A stretch of DNA of 64,000 nucleotides from Allobosea sp. Root483D1 (GTDB lineage Bacteria; Pseudomonadota; Alphaproteobacteria; Rhizobiales; Beijerinckiaceae), in NCBI RefSeq assembly GCF_001429505.1, contig NZ_LMJW01000011.1:282344-346343 (forward strand), in the 5' to 3' direction. The notes beneath the pieces are model-generated. The model worked only from the letters and a program-made list of their open reading frames with translations, made no database searches and was not told the DNA's origin. Position numbers and translations under genes: made by a program. Below are positions 17,249-27,140 of this stretch, piece by piece (the first letter of the stretch is position 1; each line of letters starts with the position of its first letter).

Positions 17249-18450
17249 CGCAGCGCACCGGTGGTGGAGGGGTTGCGGAAGCCGCGGGCGGCGCTGACCG
17301 GAACGATGACCAGATTCTTCGCCTCGAGCGTGCGGGCCCAGCGGCTGATGCGCTCGACCGTGACGGGCAGGGCACTGGCGATGGCGACGGCGGCGCCCTG
17401 ATCGCGGGCGAGGGTCTCGAGGCGCGCCAATTCCCTGTCGATGGTCTCGGCGCGCGGGATGGCGTCCAGCGAAAGATCGGCCTTGAGCGCCGGGATCTGG
17501 GCTCTGCTCGCCGAGGAGGCGAGCAGGCTGCGCGGCGAGGAGCCGTCGTCGACGACCATCAGCCCGCGCCCGGCGAGCTCGCGCAGCAGCGGCGTCAGCG
17601 CGCCATCGTCGGAAGTCAGGCGGCCGCCGAGGAAGTTGACAATGCCGACATAGCCGGAGAAGCGGCCGAGCACCCATTGTAGCCGGTCGAGATTGTCGGT
17701 GCCCTTCGGTCCGGTGAGCAGGGTGTGCGGGCCGGGGTCGTTGTCGGGATAGTCGAACGGCTCCATCGGCACCTGCAAGAAGACCTCATGGCCTTCGCTG
17801 CGGGCGCGCTGCACGGTCTTTTCCAGCTCGGCGCCATAGGGGGCGAAAGCGAGCGAGACAGGGCCCGGCAGGCGCGCGATCGCCTCGCTGGTCGAGCTCT
17901 GGCTGATGCCGAGGCCGCCGACGAGGATGGCGATCCGGCCCGCCGGCTTGGTCGTGGGTGCAGGCCCGAGCGGGCGGGCATAGACCTGCGCCGGCGTCGC
18001 GCCATCGGGGCCGGTTTTAGGCAGGAGGCCATGGCGGGTGCGTTCGGCGAGCCGTTTGTCCGGCGCCGGTGCGAGCTTGATCGTGCCGTCATCGGGCACG
18101 GTGATGATGATCGCGCCGGGGGCATCCGAGCCCGGCCGGACGACGGTGACGCCGGATTCGGTCTCGAGCTGGCTGGCGCTGGCCGGGCCGCGCCTGTCCT
18201 CGCGGGCGGGCTCGGGCGAGGCCCCGGCGATATCGGGAGCCACGGGGCGCTCCCGGATCATGGCGGTGGCGATCGGCTCGCCGCCATTGGGGTCGCGCTT
18301 CAGCGCGGCGTAGAGGATCAGTCCGGCAAAGAGAGCCGCCAGCCCACCGGTCAGGCCGCGCCAGAGCCAGCGCCCATAGGGGTTCTGCGCACGCGCGCGC
18401 TTCGCCTGCCCGAGCGGCTGGTCGAGTTCGCTGAGCGGCAATCCGGCCAA
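17245..18450 (-). CDS. Divergent polysaccharide deacetylase family protein
   Basis: A 401-residue protein with one N-terminal membrane helix (about residues 30-50), a low-complexity linker and a C-terminal divergent polysaccharide deacetylase domain. Visible blocks include '[15 protein letters not shown]', '[20 protein letters not shown]', '[14 protein letters not shown]', and 'VIVPVSAA' near the end. The family usually follows ctpA/envC in alphaproteobacteria, as here, and is thought to act in the periplasm on peptidoglycan or glycans. The exact reaction is not known. A hairpin lies between it and ctpA. Confidence 0.88.
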   Translation of the reverse strand: MAGLPLSELDQPLGQAKRARAQNPYGRWLWRGLTGGLAALFAGLILYAALKRDPNGGEPIATAMIRERPVAPDIAGASPEPAREDRRGPASASQLETESGVTVVRPGSDAPGAIIITVPDDGTIKLAPAPDKRLAERTRHGLLPKTGPDGATPAQVYARPLGPAPTTKPAGRIAILVGGLGISQSSTSEAIARLPGPVSLAFAPYGAELEKTVQRARSEGHEVFLQVPMEPFDYPDNDPGPHTLLTGPKGTDNLDRLQWVLGRFSGYVGIVNFLGGRLTSDDGALTPLLRELAGRGLMVVDDGSSPRSLLASSASRAQIPALKADLSLDAIPRAETIDRELARLETLARDQGAAVAIASALPVTVERISRWARTLEAKNLVIVPVSAARGFRNPSTTGALR

Positions 18451-18538
18451 GAAGCGCCGTCCTCTTCGACGTCATAACGCATGCGAATCAGTTCGCAGTG
18501 CTAGAGTCGGATGATTCGGGCCGGAATCAATCGCCAAT

Positions 18539-18569
18539 CGGCCGCAGGGAAAACAATCTCCTGCGGCCG
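18539..18569 (-). terminator. Perfect 10-bp hairpin downstream of ctpA
   Basis: CGGCCGCAGG and CCTGCGGCCG form a perfect stem with an 11-base loop, 40 bases beyond the ctpA stop and 89 bases before the deacetylase-like start. There is no strong T run on either side, so it may act as a transcript-stabilising or attenuating hairpin rather than a full terminator. Confidence 0.5.
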
Positions 18570-18609
18570 TTGCACAAGTGCCGAGTTGTCGGCTGGGACA
18601 GCCGGCGGC

Positions 18610-19956
18610 TCAGTTGGACTTGCCGGCCTCCGGAGCCGGAGCGGGCGCCGGATTGGCGGGCAACGCCACGTCCTTCTTGCCGCGCAGCAGGTTGAGCGCC
18701 GCGGCGAGCTGGGTGTCCTTGGCCGAGTCGATCGGGACGTAGGACGGCGAGCCGGCCTGCTCTTCCTTGCCGTCGCCATTGCGCAGATGGCCCTTGAGCG
18801 AGGCTTCGCCCTTGTTCTCGACCTTCTCCTTCAGCTCGGTCGGCACGTCCTGGATTATCTCGATGTCGGGGGTAATACCCTTGGCCTGGATCGAATTGCC
18901 GGACGGGGTGTAGTAGCGCGCCGTGGTCAGCCGCAGGCCGCCATTGTCGCCGAGGCGGATGACGGTCTGCACCGAGCCCTTGCCGAAGGAGCGCGAGCCC
19001 ATGACGGTGGCGCGCTTGTGGTCCTGCAGGGCGCCGGCGACGATCTCGGCGGCAGAGGCCGACGAGCCGTTGATCAGCACGACGACCGGCTTGCCCTTTG
19101 CGAGGTCGCCCGACTTGGCGTTGAAGACCTGGGTTTCCTCGGCGTTGCGGCCACGGGTGGAGACGATCTTGCCACGCTCGAGGAAGGCGTCGGAGACCAG
19201 GACCGACTGGTCGAGACGGCCGCCGCGGTTGTTGCGCAGGTCGATGATGTAGCCCTTGACCTTGTCGAAGCCGATCTCGGCGTTGACCTTGTCGAGTCCC
19301 TTGCGCAGGCCCTCATAGGTCTGCTCGCTGAAGGTGCCGATGCGGATGTATCCGACATCGCCTTCGACGCGCTCTTCGACCGCCGGGACGACGATGTTGG
19401 AGCGGGTCAGGGTGAATTCCAGAGGCTCGGTCTTGCCGGTGCGCTCGATCGTCAGCTTGACCTGCGTGTTGATGATGCCGCGCATCTTCTCGACGGCCTG
19501 GTTCAGGCTGAGGCCCTTGACCTCGTCATTGTCGATCTTGCGGATGATGTCGCCGGCCAGGATGCCGGCCTTCGAGGCGGGCGTGTCGCGGATCGGCTTG
19601 GCGACCTTGAGAACCTCGTTCTCCATTGTCACCTCGATGCCGAGCCCGCCGAACTGGCCGCGCATGTCGATGTCCATGTCGCGGAAGCTCTTGGCATCGA
19701 GATAGGCCGAGTGCGGGTCGAGCGAGGAGACCATGCCGTTGATGGCGGCCTCGATCAGCTTCTGCTCGTCGGGCTTCTCGACATAGTCGGTGCGGATCTT
19801 CTCGAAGATGTCACCGAAGAGATTGAGGCTGCGATAGACCTCGGCCGAGGCCGCGACCGCGCTGGTCGAGGAGAGTAGATGCGTCTGCGTCACGACGCCG
19901 GTGAGACCGGCGCCGGCGATGGCGCCGACCAGAACGAGAGAAACCTTGCGCATCAT
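18610..19956 (-). CDS. ctpA: S41 family carboxyl-terminal processing protease
   Basis: A 448-residue periplasmic tail-specific protease. It has an N-terminal membrane/signal segment ('VSLVLVGAIAGAGLTGVV'), a PDZ domain at about residues 90-180 ('GGLGIEVTMENEVLKVAKPI'), and the S41 catalytic core. The nucleophile Ser lies in 'NGSSASAAEIVAGAL' and the general base Lys in 'RSFGKGSVQT'. A Pro/Ala-rich tail follows. The ATG at 19956 overlaps the envC stop (ATGA), so the protease and the EnvC-like factor are made together. In related bacteria such proteases trim peptidoglycan hydrolases. Confidence 0.93.
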   Translation of the reverse strand: MMRKVSLVLVGAIAGAGLTGVVTQTHLLSSTSAVAASAEVYRSLNLFGDIFEKIRTDYVEKPDEQKLIEAAINGMVSSLDPHSAYLDAKSFRDMDIDMRGQFGGLGIEVTMENEVLKVAKPIRDTPASKAGILAGDIIRKIDNDEVKGLSLNQAVEKMRGIINTQVKLTIERTGKTEPLEFTLTRSNIVVPAVEERVEGDVGYIRIGTFSEQTYEGLRKGLDKVNAEIGFDKVKGYIIDLRNNRGGRLDQSVLVSDAFLERGKIVSTRGRNAEETQVFNAKSGDLAKGKPVVVLINGSSASAAEIVAGALQDHKRATVMGSRSFGKGSVQTVIRLGDNGGLRLTTARYYTPSGNSIQAKGITPDIEIIQDVPTELKEKVENKGEASLKGHLRNGDGKEEQAGSPSYVPIDSAKDTQLAAALNLLRGKKDVALPANPAPAPAPEAGKSN

Positions 19957-21320
19957 CCGCGAACCTTTTCGCCTTGCGATTTCGTCCACCACGGCGTCGG
20001 ATCGATCGAGACGCCGTCTTTCCTGAACTCGACATAGAGGACCGGCTCGCCGGTCCCCGCTCCCACATTCGTCGCGGCCGCTCCCGCGGTCTCGCCCATC
20101 ACTGCAATCGGCTCTCCGGCGAGCACAAACTGATTCAACGACACATCGATGCGCTGCATGCCCGCCAAGAGAATATAGTAACCATTGCCGGCATTGAGGA
20201 TCAAGAGTTGGCCAAAGGAGCGGAACGACCCCGCATAGACCACCCAGCCATCGGAAGGTGACGAAACCACGGCATTTTGCCGGGTCGATAGCGAAATTCC
20301 ACGGGTTGCACCACCAACTTCATCGGTTGCACCAAATCCACGCAATTGTGAACCGGCGACCGGCAAAGGCAACATGCCGCGCAATTCCTGGAAGGCGGCC
20401 TTGGGCGCGAGCCGGGCCGGATCGCGGAAGGCGAGTTGGGCCATGCGCTGGCGCTGCTCCTGAGTCTCCGCTTCGAGCGCGCGGCGGGCCGCATCGGCGG
20501 CGCGGGTGGCGACGGAGATGTCCTTTTCGATGCGCTCGACGAGATCGCGCAGGGTCTTGGCCTGCGCCGCGAGCTCGCCGCCGGCGGCGCGCTGCGTGTC
20601 GATGTCCTGGGCGGCGCTGGTCTCGCGGGCGCGCCTCGCTTCGATCAGCGATGCGAGGCGCTGGCGCTCGCCCGCCAGCCCTTCCATCTCGCCGGCGATG
20701 GCCTTGCGCTCGTCGGCGATGCGCTCGCGCAGGCGCACCAACTCGGCGAGATCGGTGCCGAGGATGGCGATCTCCTGGCGCAGATCGGGCACGACCGCGC
20801 CGAGCAGCATCGAGGCGCGCACGGCTTCGAGGATGTCCTCCGGCCGGACCAGCACCGCCGGCGGCGGCCGGCGGCCGATGCGCTGGAGCGCGGCCAGCAC
20901 CTCGCCGATCAGGCCGCGCCGGCTCTCCAGCGAACGCCGGATCGCGGTCTCGCTGGTCTGCATTAGGGAGAGGCGCTGTTCGAGCCCTGCAATGCGCCCC
21001 TCGGCGCCCTGCGTTCGTGCGGTGGTGTCGAGCAGAGCCTGGTTGAGCTTGGTCCGGTCGGCGCGGATGCCGGCGATCTCGGCTTCGAGTTTCACACGGG
21101 CGTCGGCATTGCCGGCGAGCCGCTCCTCGATCGCCTTGAGCTCGGCCTCGCGGCTGCGCTTCTCCTCGCGCTTCTGCTCGGTCTCGCGGGCGGTCTGTTC
21201 CGAATCAGGCGTTGGAGCGGTCTGGGCCATGACCGCGCTGGCTGACAGGCAGGCGCATAGCAGCGCCGGCCAGGGCCGGAGCTTGCGCGAAATCCGAATC
21301 AGCCGGGAACGCTGGATCAT
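19953..21320 (-). CDS. EnvC-like murein hydrolase activator (degenerate LytM/M23)
   Basis: A 455-residue secreted protein with a signal peptide ending near 'ASAVMAQ', two long coiled-coil regions (about residues 35-120 and 170-300, rich in Glu/Arg/Ala) and a C-terminal LytM domain. The domain keeps the fold blocks ('VSSPSDGWVVYAGSFRSFGQ', 'YYILLAGM') but lacks the zinc-binding His residues of active M23 peptidases: GxTRGI stands where HxGxD would be. It should therefore activate amidases during cell separation rather than cut peptidoglycan itself. It overlaps rlmH and ctpA by 4 bases each. Confidence 0.9.
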   Translation of the reverse strand: MIQRSRLIRISRKLRPWPALLCACLSASAVMAQTAPTPDSEQTARETEQKREEKRSREAELKAIEERLAGNADARVKLEAEIAGIRADRTKLNQALLDTTARTQGAEGRIAGLEQRLSLMQTSETAIRRSLESRRGLIGEVLAALQRIGRRPPPAVLVRPEDILEAVRASMLLGAVVPDLRQEIAILGTDLAELVRLRERIADERKAIAGEMEGLAGERQRLASLIEARRARETSAAQDIDTQRAAGGELAAQAKTLRDLVERIEKDISVATRAADAARRALEAETQEQRQRMAQLAFRDPARLAPKAAFQELRGMLPLPVAGSQLRGFGATDEVGGATRGISLSTRQNAVVSSPSDGWVVYAGSFRSFGQLLILNAGNGYYILLAGMQRIDVSLNQFVLAGEPIAVMGETAGAAATNVGAGTGEPVLYVEFRKDGVSIDPTPWWTKSQGEKVRG

Positions 21321-21799
21321 GCGCGATGATAAGGGTGTCCGGCCATGATCGTCATCGCCCGATAGAGCTGTTCGAGGACGAGCGCACGGACGATCTGGTG
21401 CGGGATGGTCAAGGCGCCGAAGGACAGCACCAGCGTGGCGCGCTCGCGCAATTCGGCATCGAGCCCGTCGGCGCCGCCGATCAGCAAGGTCGCGGCCGGC
21501 GTGCCGGCGTCGCGCGCGACCGCGAGGCGATTCGCGAAGGCGTCGCTGTCGAGGCTCTTGCCGCGCTCGTCCAGGGCGATGATCAGGCCGGAGGGCGGCA
21601 GGCGCTCGCCGATCAGCCTGGCTTCCTCGCGGCGGCGTTCCTCGGTGCGGCGGCCGCGGCCCTCGGTGAGTTCGACAACGTCGGGACCGCTCAGGCCGAG
21701 CCCGCGCGCAAGCCCTTGCGCGCGTTCCTGGTAGCGGGCGCAGAGATCACGCTCCGGCCCGTCCTTGAGACGGCCGACCGCGATGACCGACAGGCGCAC
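21317..21799 (-). CDS. rlmH: 23S rRNA (pseudouridine-1915-N3)-methyltransferase RlmH
   Basis: A 160-residue SPOUT-class methyltransferase that methylates pseudouridine 1915 in helix 69 of 23S rRNA. It has the SAM-knot motifs 'LLIGGADGL' and 'LSFGALTIPHQIVRALVLEQ' and ends in the canonical 'YRAMTIMAGHPYHRA'. It lies 12 bases after rsfS and overlaps envC by ATGA, the conserved order in alphaproteobacteria. Confidence 0.95.
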   Translation of the reverse strand: MRLSVIAVGRLKDGPERDLCARYQERAQGLARGLGLSGPDVVELTEGRGRRTEERRREEARLIGERLPPSGLIIALDERGKSLDSDAFANRLAVARDAGTPAATLLIGGADGLDAELRERATLVLSFGALTIPHQIVRALVLEQLYRAMTIMAGHPYHRA

Positions 21800-21811
21800 G
21801 AGAAAAGGGAC

Positions 21812-22168
21812 TCAGCCGTCGAGGCGCTCGCGCGGCCGGTCGGCGCCCCACATCTTCTCGAGATTGTAGAACTGGCGCACTTCCGGCCGGAAGATGTGGA
21901 TGATCAGGTCGCCGGTGTCGATCAGCACCCAGTCGCAGGCGGGAAAGCCCTCGACCTTCGGTGTCTCATGGCCGGCCTTCTTGAAGGCTTCGACCAGGCT
22001 GTCGGCGATCGAGCCGACATGGCGGTTGACGCGGCCGGAGGCGATGATCATGGCGTCGGCCAACGAAGTCTTGCCGACGAGGTCGATCACGGTGGCGTCC
22101 TCAGCCTTCATGTCGTCCAGGACCTGCAAGGCGAGCGCGATGCTGCTCGCGGCGGGGTTCTCGGTCAT
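21812..22168 (-). CDS. rsfS: Ribosome silencing factor RsfS
   Basis: A 118-residue RsfS/Iojap protein that binds L14 and blocks subunit joining when nutrients are scarce. Typical blocks are 'LDDMKAEDATVIDLVGKTSL', 'ADAMIIASGRVNRHVGSIAD' and 'GFPACDWVLIDTGDLIIHIF'. I choose the ATG at 22168. The frame continues to a TTG at 22294 overlapping nadD, but that extension is non-conserved in character and would lengthen the protein well beyond the usual size. About 120 bases therefore separate it from nadD and could hold a promoter. Confidence 0.92.
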   Translation of the reverse strand: MTENPAASSIALALQVLDDMKAEDATVIDLVGKTSLADAMIIASGRVNRHVGSIADSLVEAFKKAGHETPKVEGFPACDWVLIDTGDLIIHIFRPEVRQFYNLEKMWGADRPRERLDG

Positions 22169-22290
22169 GGCGGCCGGGGGAAGCGGCTCTGTGCCGGCTT
22201 CGCCGATGGATTGACGGTTCAGTGCCGTATCCTCACGTGACGACGCGCTCAGGGCGCGACGACCCAATTTAAGCGCCGGAGAGGTCGAGT

Positions 22291-22902
22291 TCAATCGGTT
22301 TCAGCGAGTTCGCGCAGATAGGTCGAGGACAGATCGGAGCGACGGCCATGCAGGAAGATCCAGGCGGGCGGGGTGCGCACCGGCAGAGCCGCTCCCTGAT
22401 TCTCCGACAAACGCCAACGCGCCATCCAGTTGGCGGCGGGCGAGGCGATCGAGCGATGGGTCGAGCCGGGCCGGTCGATCACCGCGATCGGCATCATCCT
22501 GGCGATGGCGCGCCATTCGTTCCAGCGGTGGAAATTCGCGAGATTGTCCGAGCCCATGATCCAGACGAAGCGCACGCCGGGGCAGCGGCGTTTCAGCTGG
22601 CGCAGCGTGTCGGCGGTATAGCGGGTGCGCAATGTCGCCTCGATGCCGGTGACATTGATGTGGCCGTGGTTGGCGAGCGCACGGGCCGTCGCGATGCGCT
22701 GCGTCAGCGGCGGGAGAGCGTCGTTGTCCTTCAGCGGGTTGCCGGGCGTGACCAGCCACCAGACCCGGTCGAGCTGGAGCCGGCGCAGCGCCGTCAGGCT
22801 CGCCATGCGATGGCCGTCATGGGCCGGGTTGAAGGTGCCGCCGAACAGCCCGATGCGCAGACCGGGGGCGTGCGGCGGTAGGCGCAGTTCGTCGGAGCTC
22901 AC
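22291..22902 (-). CDS. nadD: Nicotinate-nucleotide adenylyltransferase NadD
   Basis: A 203-residue nucleotidyltransferase that joins nicotinate mononucleotide and ATP to form deamido-NAD. The (H/T)xGH signature is in '[19 protein letters not shown]', and the C-terminal ISSTxIR-type motif appears as '[13 protein letters not shown]'. Further typical blocks are '[13 protein letters not shown]' and '[15 protein letters not shown]'. It overlaps proA by 4 bases (ATGA), so it is part of the proB-proA-nadD operon. Confidence 0.95.
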   Translation of the reverse strand: MSSDELRLPPHAPGLRIGLFGGTFNPAHDGHRMASLTALRRLQLDRVWWLVTPGNPLKDNDALPPLTQRIATARALANHGHINVTGIEATLRTRYTADTLRQLKRRCPGVRFVWIMGSDNLANFHRWNEWRAIARMMPIAVIDRPGSTHRSIASPAANWMARWRLSENQGAALPVRTPPAWIFLHGRRSDLSSTYLRELAETD

Positions 22903-24218
22903 GGGCGGACCTGGCCTTTGCCGTGGACCAGGTACTTGAAGGAACAGAGCTGCTCGACGCCGACGGGACCGCGCGCATGCATGCGGCCGGTGGCGATGCC
23001 GATCTCCGCTCCGAAGCCGAATTCGCCGCCATCGGCGAACTGGGTCGAGGCGTTGTGCAGGACGATCGCCGAATCGACCTCGGCGAGGAAGCGGGTGGCG
23101 GCGGCCTCGTCCCCCGTCACGATCGCGTCGGTGTGGTGCGAGCCATAGCTCTCGATATGGGAGATCGCTGCGTCGAGACCGGGAACCACCTTCACCGCGA
23201 TGATGCGGTCGAGATATTCGGTGCGCCAGTCCTCCTCGCTCGCCGGAGCGACGCGCGGATCGATGGCCCGCGTCGTCTCGTCACCGCGCACGGCGCAGCC
23301 CTCGTCGAGCAAGGCGGTGACCAGCGGCTGCAGATGCGTCGCGGCGCAGGCCTCGTCGACCAGCAGCGTCTCTGCGGCGCCGCAGACGCCGGTGCGGCGC
23401 AATTTGGCGTTGAGCAGAATCGCCCGGGCCATGGCGAGATCGGCTTGCCCATGGACGTAGACATGGTTGTTGCCGTCGAGATGGGCGAAGACCGGCACGC
23501 GCGCCTCTTGCTGCACGCGCGCCACCAGGCTTTTGCCGCCGCGTGGCACAACCACATCGACAGCGCCGTCCAGTCCCTTGAGGATCTCGCCGACGGCGGC
23601 ACGGTCGCGGCTGGGCACCAGCTGGATCGCCTCGCGCGGCAGGCCGGCGAGGCTAAGCCCGTCCTGCATGGCGGCGGCGATCTCGCTGGAGGTGCGGAAG
23701 CTGTCGGAACCGGCGCGCAGGATCGCGATATTGCCGCTCTTCAGGCAGAGCGCGCCGGCGTCGGCGGTGACGTTGGGGCGGCTCTCGAAGATCACCGCGA
23801 CGACGCCGAGCGGGGTCGCGACGCGCTCGAAGAAGAGGCCGTTGGGCTGGGTCCAGCTCGCCAGCACCCGCCCGACCGGATCGGGCAGGGCGGCGATGTC
23901 GGCGACCGCCTGGGCGATCGCCTCGAGGCGGGCATCATCCAAAGCGAGGCGATCGATGAAGGCGGCGGCGAGGCCGGCAGCCTGCCCATCCGCGAGATCC
24001 TGGCGATTGGCTGCGAGGATCGCCGGACCGTGTTGACGCAGGGCTTCGGCCATCGCCGCCAGCGCCTTGTCGCGCTGCTCGGCAGAGGCGGTGCTGACCT
24101 GGCGCGCCGCGGCGCGAGCGCCCCGGCCGAGCCCGCGCATCAGCGCGACGACATCGCCGTTCTCATTGTCGGGCGCGGGGACGCGCCTTGCGTTCTGCCG
24201 TGCATTCTCTTGGGTCAT
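22899..24218 (-). CDS. proA: Glutamate-5-semialdehyde dehydrogenase ProA
   Basis: A 439-residue gamma-glutamyl phosphate reductase, the second step of proline synthesis, using NADPH. The catalytic Cys is in '[14 protein letters not shown]', and the phosphate/NADP region includes '[20 protein letters not shown]' and '[13 protein letters not shown]'. I start at the ATG at 24218, with CAGGG a few bases upstream; an ATG at 24245 would add nine residues and overlap proB by 8 bases. It is cotranscribed with proB. Confidence 0.95.
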   Translation of the reverse strand: MTQENARQNARRVPAPDNENGDVVALMRGLGRGARAAARQVSTASAEQRDKALAAMAEALRQHGPAILAANRQDLADGQAAGLAAAFIDRLALDDARLEAIAQAVADIAALPDPVGRVLASWTQPNGLFFERVATPLGVVAVIFESRPNVTADAGALCLKSGNIAILRAGSDSFRTSSEIAAAMQDGLSLAGLPREAIQLVPSRDRAAVGEILKGLDGAVDVVVPRGGKSLVARVQQEARVPVFAHLDGNNHVYVHGQADLAMARAILLNAKLRRTGVCGAAETLLVDEACAATHLQPLVTALLDEGCAVRGDETTRAIDPRVAPASEEDWRTEYLDRIIAVKVVPGLDAAISHIESYGSHHTDAIVTGDEAAATRFLAEVDSAIVLHNASTQFADGGEFGFGAEIGIATGRMHARGPVGVEQLCSFKYLVHGKGQVRP

Positions 24219-24237
24219 CGCTGCCCTGGATTTCTGC

Positions 24238-25377
24238 TTACGCATCGGGATCGTAGCCGAGGCGCAGCGCCATGTCGTCCCGGTGAATCATCTCGGCGCG
24301 GCCGGGGTAGCCGAGCACCGCCTCGATTTCGCGCGAGGCCTTGCCGAGCACGCGCACCGCCTCGTCCGCGTCATAGGCGACGAGGCCACGGCCGAGCTCG
24401 CTGCCGTCGCCGGCGCGGATCATCACGGCATCGCCGCGACTGAAGGTGCCCTCGATCCGGGTTACGCCGACCGGCAGCAGGCTCGCACCGCCGCGCAGCG
24501 CCCTGGCGGCACCGTCATCGACATGAAGCGTGCCGCGTGGCTCGAGCGAGCCCGCGATCCAGGTCTTGCGCGCGGTCGCGGGCGTCGAGGCGCTGAGGAA
24601 CCAGGAGCAGCGGGCGCCTTGCGTGACGGCGCGCAGCGGGTTCTTGGACCGGCCATCGGCGATCAGCATATGGGCGCCGCCGGCGGTCGCGATCTTGCCG
24701 GCCTCGATCTTGGTGCGCATGCCGCCGCGCGATAGCTCGGAGGCGGCGCCGCCGGCCATCGCCTCGATCGCCGGCGTGATCGCCGGGATGACCGGGATGT
24801 GCTGCGCGTCCGGGCTCGACAAGGGCGGGGCGGTGTAGAGGCCGTCGATGTCGGAGAACAGCACCAGGAGGTCGGCGCCGGCCATGGTGGCGACGCGGGC
24901 GGCGAGCCGGTCATTGTCGCCATAGCGGATCTCGGAGGTGGCGACGGTGTCGTTCTCGTTGATGACCGGGACCGCGCGCAGGTCGAGCAGGCGGCCCAGC
25001 GTCGCGCGGGCATTGAGATAGCGCCGGCGCTCCTCGGTGTCGGCGAGGGTCAGAAGAATCTGGCCGGCATTGAGGCCGTGATGGCCGAGCGCTTCCGACC
25101 AGTTGCGCGCCAGCGCGATCTGGCCGACGGCGGCGGAGGCCTGGCTCTCCTCGAGCCTGAGCGGGCCGGCCGGCAGCTTCAGGACGGTGCGACCGAGCGC
25201 GATCGCGCCCGACGAGACGACGAGCACATCGGCGCCACGCCCGTGCAGTTCGGCGAGATCCTCGGCCAGCGCTGCGAGCCATGCATGGCGCAGGCGCCCC
25301 TGCGCCCGGTCGACGAGCAGGGACGAGCCGACCTTGACGACGATGCGGCGGAACTGGTCGAGGGCAGGCAGGTTCAC
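24238..25377 (-). CDS. proB: Glutamate 5-kinase ProB
   Basis: A 379-residue glutamate 5-kinase, the first and feedback-controlled step of proline synthesis. The N-terminal amino-acid kinase domain shows '[12 protein letters not shown]', '[12 protein letters not shown]', '[10 protein letters not shown]' and '[17 protein letters not shown]'; a PUA domain occupies about residues 285-379. I propose the GTG at 25377 (VNLPALDQF), which gives the normal length; an ATG at 25446 in frame would add 23 residues. No obg gene lies next to it, unlike in many relatives. Confidence 0.93.
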   Translation of the reverse strand: MNLPALDQFRRIVVKVGSSLLVDRAQGRLRHAWLAALAEDLAELHGRGADVLVVSSGAIALGRTVLKLPAGPLRLEESQASAAVGQIALARNWSEALGHHGLNAGQILLTLADTEERRRYLNARATLGRLLDLRAVPVINENDTVATSEIRYGDNDRLAARVATMAGADLLVLFSDIDGLYTAPPLSSPDAQHIPVIPAITPAIEAMAGGAASELSRGGMRTKIEAGKIATAGGAHMLIADGRSKNPLRAVTQGARCSWFLSASTPATARKTWIAGSLEPRGTLHVDDGAARALRGGASLLPVGVTRIEGTFSRGDAVMIRAGDGSELGRGLVAYDADEAVRVLGKASREIEAVLGYPGRAEMIHRDDMALRLGYDPDA

Positions 25378-25498
25378 GAGCGGGACCGGGCTTATCGGCT
25401 GGGCTGGATCACGCCCGCTGCCGTTCCTTGGCCAAATTGCCGGCATTGTAAAGCAGCGCTGGGCGCAATTCTGCTGCGCCTGGCGCGACATAGACCCG

Positions 25499-26086
25499 TC
25501 AGACCGGCGCGCTGAGCACCCGCGCCATCCAATAGGCCTGGTAGGCGATGTGAAGCAGCGCCGTTCCGAGCTGGAGGCGCTTGTTGGCCCAGAGCGAAGC
25601 GACCAGGCAGATGCCGAGACCGAGCGGGACCTGGACGAGATAGTCGGCGCTGTAATGACTCCAGTGGGCCTGCCCCTTGAGGGCGGTGTCGACGACGTCG
25701 AGGACGAAGGTCAGGGCGAAGAGCCCGAAGAACCAGCGTCTGCGATTGAGGAAATAGTCCTCGTAGTCGGCATATTCGTCGAGATCGTCCGGGAACAGCA
25801 GCGCACAGAGCAGGAAGAGCGTCAGCGCATAGACGATCAGGAAGGCGAAGGTGCCGAACGTCAGGCTCGGCAGCCGGGACAGGGCGAATTCCCACCACCA
25901 GAACAGAGCGAGCTCGACCAGCAGCGAGAACACCCAAAGCAGATGGATCGCCGAGATGCGATAGCGCTTGGGGTGCTGGATCAGCCGGGCGATGCCGGTC
26001 AGCAGCCGGGCGATGGCGAGGCCGATCACCATGCCGATGACGATGCGGATATGCGGGAAGAGCTCGTTGACGGCTTGAGGATCCAT
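25499..26086 (-). CDS. Conserved multi-pass membrane protein of unknown function
   Basis: A protein of 195 residues (from the ATG at 26086; an ATG at 26116 would add ten) with about five to six hydrophobic helices. One of them is very Trp/Leu-rich ('[20 protein letters not shown]'). A short acidic cytoplasmic loop '[13 protein letters not shown]' is followed by NRRRW. It lies 121 bases upstream of proB on the same strand and is divergent from rpsU. I do not recognise a named family, and no enzymatic motif is seen. Confidence 0.75.
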   Translation of the reverse strand: MDPQAVNELFPHIRIVIGMVIGLAIARLLTGIARLIQHPKRYRISAIHLLWVFSLLVELALFWWWEFALSRLPSLTFGTFAFLIVYALTLFLLCALLFPDDLDEYADYEDYFLNRRRWFFGLFALTFVLDVVDTALKGQAHWSHYSADYLVQVPLGLGICLVASLWANKRLQLGTALLHIAYQAYWMARVLSAPV

Positions 26087-26295
26087 GGCATTCGGCGCGG
26101 TCGAAAGATGGCTCATAGGTGCATGACGGGCTGCTCTGTGCCAAGAGCCTGACATGCTGCCTGCTTGCCATGCGCCGGGCGGGACACGATAGGGGTGGCG
26201 CTGGTCGCGGAATTCTGCTACCGCGGCGCACAAATCCTAAGGGTCGGGCGTTGCCTGACCCTTTTTCCTTCCATCCTGCAAAGCTGGAGACACGG

Positions 26296-26559
26296 ATGCA
26301 GGTTCTCGTCCGCGACAATAATGTCGATCAGGCCATTCGCGTTCTGAAGAAGAAATTGCAGCGCGAAGGCGTGTTCCGCGAGATGAAGCGCCGGGCTTCT
26401 TACGAAAAGCCGTCCGAGCAGCGCGTCCGCGAGCGGGCCGAAGCCGTCCGCCGTGCCCGCAAGCTCGCCCGCAAGCAAGCTCAGCGTGAAGGCCTGCTTC
26501 CCGCGCCGAAGCCGAAGGTGCTCAAGCCCCGCGCTGCCGGCGCAGCCGCCCCGCGTTGA
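26296..26559 (+). CDS. rpsU: 30S ribosomal protein S21
   Basis: An 87-residue S21 protein, which helps start translation on the 30S subunit. The block '[20 protein letters not shown]' and the very basic helix '[14 protein letters not shown]' are diagnostic. The C-terminal Pro/Ala/Lys tail is longer than in E. coli, as is common in Rhizobiales. The ATG at 26296 follows CTGGAGA at 26284-26290. Confidence 0.96.
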   Translation: MQVLVRDNNVDQAIRVLKKKLQREGVFREMKRRASYEKPSEQRVRERAEAVRRARKLARKQAQREGLLPAPKPKVLKPRAAGAAAPR

Positions 26560-26641
26560 TTCCACTACAAAACTGCCGCGAGCTGCCTTATTTGCAGCGC
26601 GCGGGCGGCATTCTCGCCCAAGCAACTCCAGAAGGCCAACC

Positions 26642-27016
26642 TTGAAGAATCCGAACGACCGCCATTTCACCGATCGCCAGGTCAATTCCGCGAATGCGAA
26701 GAAGGCCCTGCTCGAGCGCTTCAAGAAGCGCCCCGGGCCGGACGATCCGGTGATGGTGCAGCGTCGGGCTGAGCGCGAGGCGATCGCGGTCGCGCGTGCC
26801 GAGCGCGATGCCAAGAAGGAAGCCGAGCGCCTGGAGGCCGAGCGCCTCGCCGTCATCGCGCAGGCTGCGCGCGAAGAGGCCGAGCGCCTGGCCGAAATCG
26901 AGCGCGAGGTGCAGCGCAAGGCCGAACAGGCCAAGCGCGATGCCGAGCGTCCGCGCCGCGTCCTGCTCGAAGCCGTGCAGTACATGGAGATGCGGGTCGC
27001 CGGTAAGCGCCGCTGA
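26642..27016 (+). CDS. DUF6481 family protein, highly charged coiled coil
   Basis: A 124-residue protein beginning at a TTG codon (26642) placed six bases after AGAAGG; no ATG gives the conserved 'KNPNDRHFTDRQVNSANAKK' start. Residues 40-110 form a nearly continuous charged helix (Glu, Arg, Lys, Ala) likely to be a coiled coil. DUF6481 proteins are known only as conserved in Rhizobiales; the function is not established. It follows rpsU by 82 bases and ends at a strong terminator, so the two may share regulation. Confidence 0.85.
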   Translation: MKNPNDRHFTDRQVNSANAKKALLERFKKRPGPDDPVMVQRRAEREAIAVARAERDAKKEAERLEAERLAVIAQAAREEAERLAEIEREVQRKAEQAKRDAERPRRVLLEAVQYMEMRVAGKRR

Positions 27017-27050
27017 TTCCCAAGCTTCCGATCACATTGTTTGATCGCTG

Positions 27051-27081
27051 ACGGCGCCGCACTTTGTGCGGCGCCGTTTTG
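27051..27081 (+). terminator. Intrinsic terminator after rpsU-DUF6481
   Basis: A perfect 12-bp stem (ACGGCGCCGCAC at 27051-27062 with GTGCGGCGCCGT at 27066-27077), loop TTT, followed by a TTTGCTTT tract. Confidence 0.92.
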
Positions 27082-27140
27082 CTTTGGTGCGTCGGCTTTG
27101 TCGCGCCGTTTCTTTCCGTTGCGGAATAGCACTCGTTCCA

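Noticed and set aside
18511-19878. Plus-strand frame opposite ctpA
   Set aside because: Asp/Leu/Val-rich mirror of the protease gene; the minus-strand PDZ and S41 motifs are decisive.
22169-22294. Longer rsfS from an apparent start overlapping nadD
   Set aside because: The first codon would be TTG, the added residues look non-conserved, and the resulting length is unusual for RsfS.
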